A stretch of 15,564 nucleotides of DNA from Amoebophrya sp. AT5.2 (lineage: Eukaryota; Sar; Dinophyceae; Syndiniales; Amoebophryaceae): NCBI GenBank assembly GCA_005223375.1, contig RXOD01005160.1, forward strand, positions 1-15,564, in the 5' to 3' direction. The position numbers were made by a program, and so were the translations under genes. Under the pieces are notes generated by a model. It saw nothing but the letters and a program-made list of their open reading frames with translations. It did not search any database and was not told the DNA's origin. This document shows positions 1 to 6,031 of the stretch, piece after piece. Numbering within the stretch: position 1 is the first letter of the stretch; each line of letters begins with the position of its first letter.

Positions 1-2142
1 GGCCCACACCATACGAGACCCACTACCAGAAGAACTACAAGCCCGCCACCACCTGAACAATGCGCAGGCAAATGGGTTGATCCTCCCCTTACTGTCAAAC
101 TCCGGCAGGTGCGCCGGGCGCGCGAACGCCACGAAGTAGGCGAACAGGGACGAGCTCGCGAGGCTGAGGAACAGCATCACCGCGTGCTGGTGCCGCCCCA
201 TCCGCACGGGGCACAAAAGCTGAAAGAGGTGGAACACGAGGAAGAGCGGGACGAGCGGCAGCAGCGGGTCCACGAACGCGGCGCGGTAGGTCACGTGCCG
301 CGAGAAGTTCACGCAGAAGGCCAGGGCGAAGGGGATCACCCACGACATGAAGCGCACGATCCGCTTGTTCCGCCGCACGTGGTCCCAGCAGTAGTGGCTC
401 TCCAGCGCGTCCTCGCGGAACTCCAGCGTCAAAAAGTGCAACGGCGTCCCGAACTTCTGCCATAGCATCTTGGCCTGCTCCTCATCCTGGTACCGCTTGC
501 ATAACTCCTCGATCTCACTCTCGTCCTCCTCCTCCTCCTCTTCTAGCACCAACAGCTCGTGGTCGTCCCTCGCGGCGCCCGCTTCTTCTTGCTCCGCAAA
601 TTCAGTTTCAGCCTCCCCCTCCTCTTCCTCCTCCGTCCAGTAGGACGCTTCTGTGGTACTCACATCATCACGGTCATAAGATGAATGTTCGTCGGCGACG
701 TGTTCGTGGTGGTGGAGATCGTCCCGTCCGACATCTTGTTCTCGGCGATGATGATGCTGCTGGGGTCGTCGTCGACGTGCCGAGCGGTCTTCGTGGTGCC
801 TAGCGGGTTCTTCTTCTTCTTCTTGGCGCTGCGGGTTCTTCTTCTTTTCAGACTTGAACTTGTGGTTGTGCTCGGTATGACGGCCTTTCTTGAGGGCATC
901 CGCATCGCTGCTGTGGCTGGCTGGAAGGGGATTTTTTAAAGGGCTGTCCGCGAACACGCTGCTGACCCGGCTCGAGAGGCGCGGGCGAGGGGAAGGGGAT
1001 CCACTTCTTGGGCGGAAAATGTCCTCAGCGTCCGGAGAATGCCCTCGGGCAAGCGATGCCGAGGTTGCCGCGGGCTCGTCCATGGCGATCATTTCGGCCG
1101 TCTCATGGCTTCTCAATGCGACGTCCCGCCCCTGGGCCTGGCTGCGACGGCTAGCGATAGCAGCAGTTGTACCGTCTGGGTCTACGCCCTCGCGCGGCGG
1201 ATATACGTCAGGCGAGGCAGCTCTTGCTGGTGCAACTGCCTCCCCCTGCGCCGCTGGGAGGTTTGAATCATCGCCGGCGTCGACAACGATCACACCGGGT
1301 ATCTTCATCGCTGCTCGGGGAGGCAAGGAAGCGCGACCGAGCGCAAAATGACCGTGCCCCCTCCCCGAAAGGCGGTTCGTAGGGGACACAGTCGGCGGCC
1401 GGCTGTCCTCAATATCGAACGCCACCGCTTGGTCGCTACCCCGCGTTCGCGACATGGACCGCGTCTGCTGCTGCTGAAGCGGCTCCACCGGCTCGCAGCC
1501 GCTGATCATGGCAGCTTCTTCCACGCTCCGCTCCTCAGCAATGTCGTGCAATTGGCTCCGCCGCTGCCGCCCTGGAGGGTAACGAACTGGCTGCTGGCGA
1601 CTGCCTCCCGAGGGTGTCCGCTCGTCTCTCCGACGACGACCACTCGACGAAAGTAAGCCACTTCTCGAACTAGACGTCCCGCCATCGTCTGCGCGAGCCC
1701 GAGCTCCGCGCTCCGAAATACAAGTTTCTGCGGGTTCGCGGTCGACGTCGATGGCAATCCGCACACTCTTCCGCTTAGGAGTTGCGGTCTGGTTCTGGAA
1801 CGAGTGGGCGCGTACGCTTCTTCCCTGTCGGGCAGCTGCAGCAGGCGCCACCGTCACATCTTCAGAGGGCGCGGCGCCGGCTGTACCCGGACCCGTACCT
1901 GTGTCGAGGCCTGGAGGCGACGGAAGTGACAAGATGCGCGCCCGACGAGCTCCGCTACTGCTTTGCCCTGCAGCAGAGGTCCTCCCCTCGGGCCCAGAAT
2001 CTTCGAACAACCGGGCAGCGGCGTCGGAAGCGTCTGCCGCTGCGTCAGAAGAAGGCGAGCCGCGTCGCCGAAAGAGTTCCCGCCGGCACTTCTCCACTCT
2101 TTCCTTCGCACGGAGATCGGCCGGGTCCAACGGCGCAGCCAT
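1..2142 (-). CDS. Gene A: multi-pass membrane protein with long disordered acidic N-terminus (3' end beyond window)
   Basis: One minus-strand frame is open from 2310 down to 93 and, after removal of a 40-nt intron (92-53), on to base 1. The first Met is at 2142 (MAAPLDPADLRAKE), preceded in frame by about 56 open codons after a TAA at 2313-2311. Those upstream codons contain two AEL(Q/R)RL copies, so the true start may lie in an upstream exon. From Met 2142, residues 1 to about 500 are Ser/Arg/Pro/Ala-rich and probably disordered. A Lys-, His- and Glu-rich stretch follows, including an acidic run near residue 530. Then comes FGTPLHFLTLEFREDALE and hydrophobic helices at about 596-618, 628-648 and 655-676. 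A fourth (GGGLVVLLVVGLVWCG) appears after splicing. The pre-helix FR..ALE pattern recalls the N-terminal membrane region of protist class III nucleotide cyclases, but no catalytic domain is in the window, so function is unassigned. Confidence 0.72.
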   Translation of the reverse strand, partial: MAAPLDPADLRAKERVEKCRRELFRRRGSPSSDAAADASDAAARLFEDSGPEGRTSAAGQSSSGARRARILSLPSPPGLDTGTGPGTAGAAPSEDVTVAPAAAARQGRSVRAHSFQNQTATPKRKSVRIAIDVDREPAETCISERGARARADDGGTSSSRSGLLSSSGRRRRDERTPSGGSRQQPVRYPPGRQRRSQLHDIAEERSVEEAAMISGCEPVEPLQQQQTRSMSRTRGSDQAVAFDIEDSRPPTVSPTNRLSGRGHGHFALGRASLPPRAAMKIPGVIVVDAGDDSNLPAAQGEAVAPARAASPDVYPPREGVDPDGTTAAIASRRSQAQGRDVALRSHETAEMIAMDEPAATSASLARGHSPDAEDIFRPRSGSPSPRPRLSSRVSSVFADSPLKNPLPASHSSDADALKKGRHTEHNHKFKSEKKKNPQRQEEEEEPARHHEDRSARRRRPQQHHHRREQDVGRDDLHHHEHVADEHSSYDRDDVSTTEASYWTEEEEEGEAETEFAEQEEAGAARDDHELLVLEEEEEEDESEIEELCKRYQDEEQAKMLWQKFGTPLHFLTLEFREDALESHYCWDHVRRNKRIVRFMSWVIPFALAFCVNFSRHVTYRAAFVDPLLPLVPLFLVFHLFQLLCPVRMGRHQHAVMLFLSLASSSLFAYFVAFARPAHLPEFDSKGRINPFACALFRWWRACSSSGSGSRMVWA
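53..92 (-). other. 40-nt intron of gene A
   Basis: On the minus strand the donor is GACA^GTAAGG (intron starts at 92) and the acceptor is TTGTTCAG^GT (intron ends at 53). Phase 1 matches on both sides. Splicing changes the downstream reading from a hydrophilic Arg/Ser/Gly stretch to GGGLVVLLVVGLVWCG, a good transmembrane helix directly after three other helices. Length 40 is not a multiple of 3, so retention would shift the frame. The unspliced frame is also open to the window edge, so the intron is inferred, not proven. Confidence 0.65.
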
Positions 2143-2514
2143 ATCGCCCGGAGTGCCCCCAACAATTCCGTCCGCAGACTGCCTCCGGTCGCCGCGAAGT
2201 CTCCGAAGTTCTGCGTTTCCGAATACTGTCGTTTCCAGTCGCTGCAGTTCTGCGTTGGCCACTGCGGAGCCCGCTCCATCTTCATCCTCAAGAGCAGCCG
2301 CATTCTCGTCTTACAGAGCCGAATCGATGTATTTCCCCGGAAGCGAGTGCGTAAAAAAAGTTTTAACGTACAACTACTCAAGTCATAAAACAATAACTGG
2401 TGGCGTCACGAGCCAGTTCCAAAGCAGCAACCCGATCGATACGCCCGCAGCCGTAGAGCCTTCGTCTGGCTTTTCGGTTTTATTTGATTTCCGATACCCT
2501 GATGCTGATGACTC
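2143..2514. other. Intergenic/5' region between genes B and A
   Basis: This 372-base stretch lies between the stop of gene B (2515) and the first Met of gene A (2142). Bases 2143-2310 are an open upstream extension of the gene A frame and may be coding. The rest is more AT-rich, with several T runs. On the minus strand an AATAAA hexamer lies at 2484-2479, about 30 bases after the gene B stop; it could be a polyadenylation signal, but the other genes here lack one. No promoter motif is recognised. Confidence 0.4.
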
Positions 2515-5451
2515 CTAGGTAGTTCTTCTTCTTTGATTGATGGCCCTAGGATAATGGTCAGTGAAGCCGGTAGCCAAGCGGAGCAGTAGAAAGCGGCGGG
2601 CGGATTCGCGCGAATCCGTCCCGCCGTTCCGGGCTCCGCGGTCCCGGAAACGCACAACTTTATTTAAATGTGCGCTTTTTCTATACTGTCCTCGGAAGTA
2701 GCTCAATTCGGCTCTGTTGTAATGGTCGTCCCGCTCCATGACGACGTGTAGTCCTTGTTCTTGCCGCTTTGTGCTTCGTCCGAAAAAAAGTTCGTGGCGG
2801 GGCCCGAAAAACAGTTGTTGTTCGCCACTAAAACTTGATTTGGCGTCATCTTCTGGTGGCTTTTGCTCTCGCGATTCCTGCCTCGGGACTTCCGCAACGG
2901 CTCGTTCCTGGGTTCCTCGCAACTCTAGCGTGTCCGTTCCGTCCGACTGGCAGGGGGCTGCGCGGAGGGTCATCTTGTCTGTCTCGGAGTCCGGGTGCGG
3001 CGCATCAGAAGGGGGTACAGCAACCGCAGCCGCCGGCGATTCACTCCTGTCCCGACTCGGCAGAGCGTGCGCGGAAGAGCGCTGCGCGGCACGAGCTCCC
3101 CGATTGCGACGCGGATCCGGATCCGCATTTGTTGGGTTCCTAGAACTGCTGTGACGAGCCGCAGGCGCACTTCTTCTGGCGTCGCTGGTGCTGTTCGCGT
3201 TGTTGTAGTGGTCCTCTGGTCCTGGTGTCGCTGCAGGTCCGGATCCTCGACGTCCGTCGCTTTCGCGGGGGCTTTTGCCACAAGTCCTAGTACTTCTACT
3301 ACTTGAACTTCCGCTTCTCGAGCGCCGCTCCGCGATGTCGTTGTCGCACACGTCTTCGTCTGCACACCATTTCCGGTGCCTTCTCATCTGACGAGACGCC
3401 CCCCGTGAGCGTAACACCAAGTCGTTCTTCTTCCTGGGGGTTGACCACGAAGATAAAGACGACCACGACGACGTACGGCCGTAGCGGGGCGCCGGCGACG
3501 TCGACGTAGGGCCGTTCAGGGGCGCATCTTCCGAGAAGTTGTCCGAGGAGCTGGTCGTCGTGTCGGATGTGGAAAAATCGGAATCGGAATCGGACGAGCT
3601 GCTCTCGAGGGCGGCGGGTGGCAAACAATCCCGCATCAGCAAGGTGGTGAGCGGGATCCGTTCCTTCTTCTTCTGAGACGCCTTCTGGTTGTGCGCCGTC
3701 TTTTCGCGCAGCAAGTTTTCCCTCCCGCCGGCGAGGTGTGCGTAAAACAGTTGACGGTCCTCCTTTAGTGTAGCCTCCACCAACTGTTCGGACCTCGTCT
3801 TCGTCATCAACCGGGGCCGTCCTTGCATCATCGCTGCTGGATGCCCTCGCAACCGTCCCCTACGCGGACTTCTGCTGTAGTGTTGGTGTACTTTCTGGTT
3901 CGAATCGCAATATCGCTCCTTTTGCACCTTCGGCATCGCCGGCGCCGGCGCCGGGCGTGGCGCCCTATAATTAGCATTACCGACACTACTCCGCGCCCCG
4001 TGACGAGCTACAGCTCGGGCCGAGCCGCCTGCAGGCGGACCTCGTCCACGCTCCGATGACTCGGACGCGGAGCCAATGAACCTGTCGTCGTCCTGGCCCT
4101 CCTTTATTCGGTCGGCCTGCTGTTGCTGACGTTCTCGTCGAGAGCGAGACCCCTCACGTCGAGACCCCCCCGCCCTTGTGCGACATTGGGACCGCTGCCC
4201 TGTTTCCGGGTCGGAGGTCTCGCTTTTCTCCTGACGACGGTCTCTCTCTCTTCCGCCAGCTCGCAGATCTGTTAGCTCGATCCCAGTGCCGCAGTTGTTC
4301 TTCGATGTAGTTCCGTGCGGCGCCGGACTCGGCTCTGCCGCAGGAGGTGGCTCGGCTTTGCTCCTTGTTCTCGCACGTACTCCCGGACCTACCATCTCGG
4401 TCTCTATCCCTCCCAGGCCCCGCTCCACCTCCCGGTTGCTCCGCCCACTTTTACTGCCCGATCGCTGCGGATGCCCGTCCCCACGGTCTTGAAGATATGC
4501 ATCGCCTCCTCCGCGAGGCCACCTACTCCCGCACTTCTTCCTACTTAGCCTTTCCTCTCGCCGGCGTCTCCTCCTTCTCCACGCCGATAACCCACGACCG
4601 TCGCCTTCGCCCCCGTCGTCGTCCTCGTACCCGAAGAAGCGGCGCAGCGCCCGCCGCGTGCCGCACCAGGTGCGCCCAGCCCAGCACTGGCAGTCGAAGG
4701 TGAACACCGGTACCTCCCTCCGGCTTTCCCGCCCCCGGCGCCGCTGGTGCTGGAGCATATCTGTCGAAAACCCGTCGATCAGGAGGTGCAAGGACTGGTG
4801 CCAATCCATGCTCGTATTCTTCTTCTTGTTGTAAATGTTATTGTTCGTGTTCTTATTGTTCGTCGTGTTCGAGCTGGCCCGCATAAGCTTACTGCCCGCG
4901 CGGGCCCGTCCCGCTGCGCCAAGAAACCGGCGCACCACGCCGGCCATCTTCGAACCGGAAGAACCCGTCGCGGCCTTGTTCTCTTCATCTTCTCCTGCGG
5001 CCGCGGCCGCGTTCGGCGCGTCGTTCTGTCTGCGCTCGGTTGCCGCGGCTGCGCTTGCAGAGGAGGTCGTCGTGGGCAGCTGCAAGTCCCCGTCCCTGGA
5101 GGACTTCCTCGGCAGCGTCTGCTTGGACGCGGTCCGAGGCAGGAGCTGCGGCTTGTCCGGCGGTTCATGTTCTTCCTGCAGATGAAGGGCCGGGTCGGCC
5201 GCGGCGGGAGTCGACGACGACGTCCACGTCGTGCTATTGATTCGTACATTCATGTTCCTCCGGGAGGACGCCGAGCGCGGCAGCAGCGGCGGGTGCTCGT
5301 CCTCGTCTGGGTCTGGCGGGGGCAGGCGGACAGGTGCGAGCGGTGGAGCATTTTTACCTTGGCTCGAAGAGGAAGACGTATCGCGAGGAGCCCGCGATAT
5401 GCCAGCACCCGAGCCCGAAGACCCGCCGGAGGACAGCGTTCCACCCAGCAT
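2515..5451 (-). CDS. Gene B: 978-aa Ser/Arg-rich disordered protein of unknown function
   Basis: A 978-codon minus-strand ORF with no stop; in DNA this GC-rich that is far beyond chance, so it is taken as a real single-exon gene. I do not recognise the family. The N-terminus (1-215) is Ser/Pro/Ala-rich, with two similar basophilic-kinase-like sites, LPRSAS (58-63) and LPRTAS (105-110), and an Asn/Lys-rich run near 197-213. A short island at 216-275 (MDWHQSLHLLIDGFSTDML, then FTFDCQCWAGRTWCGTRRALRRFFGYE) is rich in aromatics and Cys and looks folded. Arg-rich and Asp/Gly-rich low complexity follows. A second possible helical segment lies at about 552-610 (RSEQLVEATLKEDRQLFYAH). Then come a Ser/Asp run (616-640) and RS/SR-type sequence. 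Near the C-terminus LFFG occurs twice (880-891). There is no signal peptide or membrane helix. SR and RG content would suit a nuclear or RNA-associated role, but that is speculation. Confidence 0.65.
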   Translation of the reverse strand: MLGGTLSSGGSSGSGAGISRAPRDTSSSSSQGKNAPPLAPVRLPPPDPDEDEHPPLLPRSASSRRNMNVRINSTTWTSSSTPAAADPALHLQEEHEPPDKPQLLPRTASKQTLPRKSSRDGDLQLPTTTSSASAAAATERRQNDAPNAAAAAGEDEENKAATGSSGSKMAGVVRRFLGAAGRARAGSKLMRASSNTTNNKNTNNNIYNKKKNTSMDWHQSLHLLIDGFSTDMLQHQRRRGRESRREVPVFTFDCQCWAGRTWCGTRRALRRFFGYEDDDGGEGDGRGLSAWRRRRRRREERLSRKKCGSRWPRGGGDAYLQDRGDGHPQRSGSKSGRSNREVERGLGGIETEMVGPGVRARTRSKAEPPPAAEPSPAPHGTTSKNNCGTGIELTDLRAGGRERDRRQEKSETSDPETGQRSQCRTRAGGSRREGSRSRRERQQQQADRIKEGQDDDRFIGSASESSERGRGPPAGGSARAVARHGARSSVGNANYRAPRPAPAPAMPKVQKERYCDSNQKVHQHYSRSPRRGRLRGHPAAMMQGRPRLMTKTRSEQLVEATLKEDRQLFYAHLAGGRENLLREKTAHNQKASQKKKERIPLTTLLMRDCLPPAALESSSSDSDSDFSTSDTTTSSSDNFSEDAPLNGPTSTSPAPRYGRTSSWSSLSSWSTPRKKNDLVLRSRGASRQMRRHRKWCADEDVCDNDIAERRSRSGSSSSRSTRTCGKSPRESDGRRGSGPAATPGPEDHYNNANSTSDARRSAPAARHSSSRNPTNADPDPRRNRGARAAQRSSAHALPSRDRSESPAAAVAVPPSDAPHPDSETDKMTLRAAPCQSDGTDTLELRGTQERAVAEVPRQESREQKPPEDDAKSSFSGEQQLFFGPRHELFFGRSTKRQEQGLHVVMERDDHYNRAELSYFRGQYRKSAHLNKVVRFRDRGARNGGTDSRESARRFLLLRLATGFTDHYPRAINQRRRTT
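2594..2626. repeat. Two-part palindrome near the 3' end of gene B
   Basis: A perfect 16-bp palindrome, GGATTCGCGCGAATCC (2602-2617), is flanked by a second matched pair of 7-bp arms, CGGCGGG (2594-2600) and CCCGCCG (2620-2626). The arms are separated from the core by 1 and 2 bases. As RNA it would form a 15-bp, GC-rich, nearly loopless hairpin about 80-110 bases before the gene B stop. It is inside the coding frame (around TDSRESA). Confidence 0.7.
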
Positions 5452-6031
5452 GCTGATTACTGCTCTTGTTGTTTCTAGTCAAACAATGTACGTACACTTC
5501 CGCAATCGGAGTACCGTGCAACCTTTACTTCGTGAATTGCGAGTTTGTATTTGTCGTTGATCTGCCGACGCCCGCTTGCGCTACCCGCGCCACCTCTTCC
5601 CGTTCTAGGTCTAGCGAAAGCGATCCTCTTCAATCCAGCGCTATGTCGGACTTTGACTTAATGAGTGGCCTTGCTGATCTGCTTGGTCCCCACGAGAAAA
5701 CGAGGATCCAATCGGGACGCGAGTGCGACGCCACGCGAGACAGGACACATCGATCACCGCTTCGGGACCGCACCAAAGTTGGGACGCAAGCGCAACGGCC
5801 ACAACAATCACATTCAGGCACGACGTAGTTGTTCAGCGAAGGCTTGAAAGCCAGTACGTAGGTGAAGGCTTCTTCGCGTTTACCTTTGGTTCCAAATCCT
5901 CCCGATCACGAGCGGGACGAGCAGGTTTGGTACATGTAAAGACCGAACCAGCCACCTCTTCACCGACCGGTTCATCACGAGCAAAAAAATAAATCCGGGC
6001 ACAACTGCAAGATCAAGATTTGTTTCTTCCG
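5452..6031. other. Intergenic region between genes C and B
   Basis: A 580-base stretch between the stop of gene C and the start of gene B; it should hold the gene C 3' UTR and the gene B promoter. Short frames exist on both strands (a 120-codon plus frame at 5466-5828, a 63-codon minus frame at 5821-5630), but their composition is not protein-like and I recognise neither. A 9-bp direct repeat ATCACGAGC occurs at 5905-5913 and 5974-5982. No RNA gene or clear promoter motif is seen. Confidence 0.4.

Noticed and set aside
2479..2484. AATAAA as the polyadenylation signal of gene B
   Set aside because: None of the other genes has a similar hexamer at a comparable place, so it cannot be told from a chance AT-rich hexamer.
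1751..2518. 255-codon plus-strand frame opposite the start of gene A
   Set aside because: It lies opposite the 770-codon open frame of gene A and is Ser/Ala/Arg-rich without any recognisable motif; it reads as a shadow.
4996..5012. GC-only GCGGCCGC tandem as a regulatory site
   Set aside because: It simply encodes a poly-Ala run of gene B.
4747..5478. 243-codon plus-strand frame opposite gene B
   Set aside because: Arg-rich shadow produced by GC-rich codons of the much longer minus-strand gene; no motif seen.
5905..5982. 9-bp direct repeat ATCACGAGC in the C-B spacer as an insertion footprint
   Set aside because: The 60-base interval between the copies shows no terminal repeats or coding capacity; chance is adequate.
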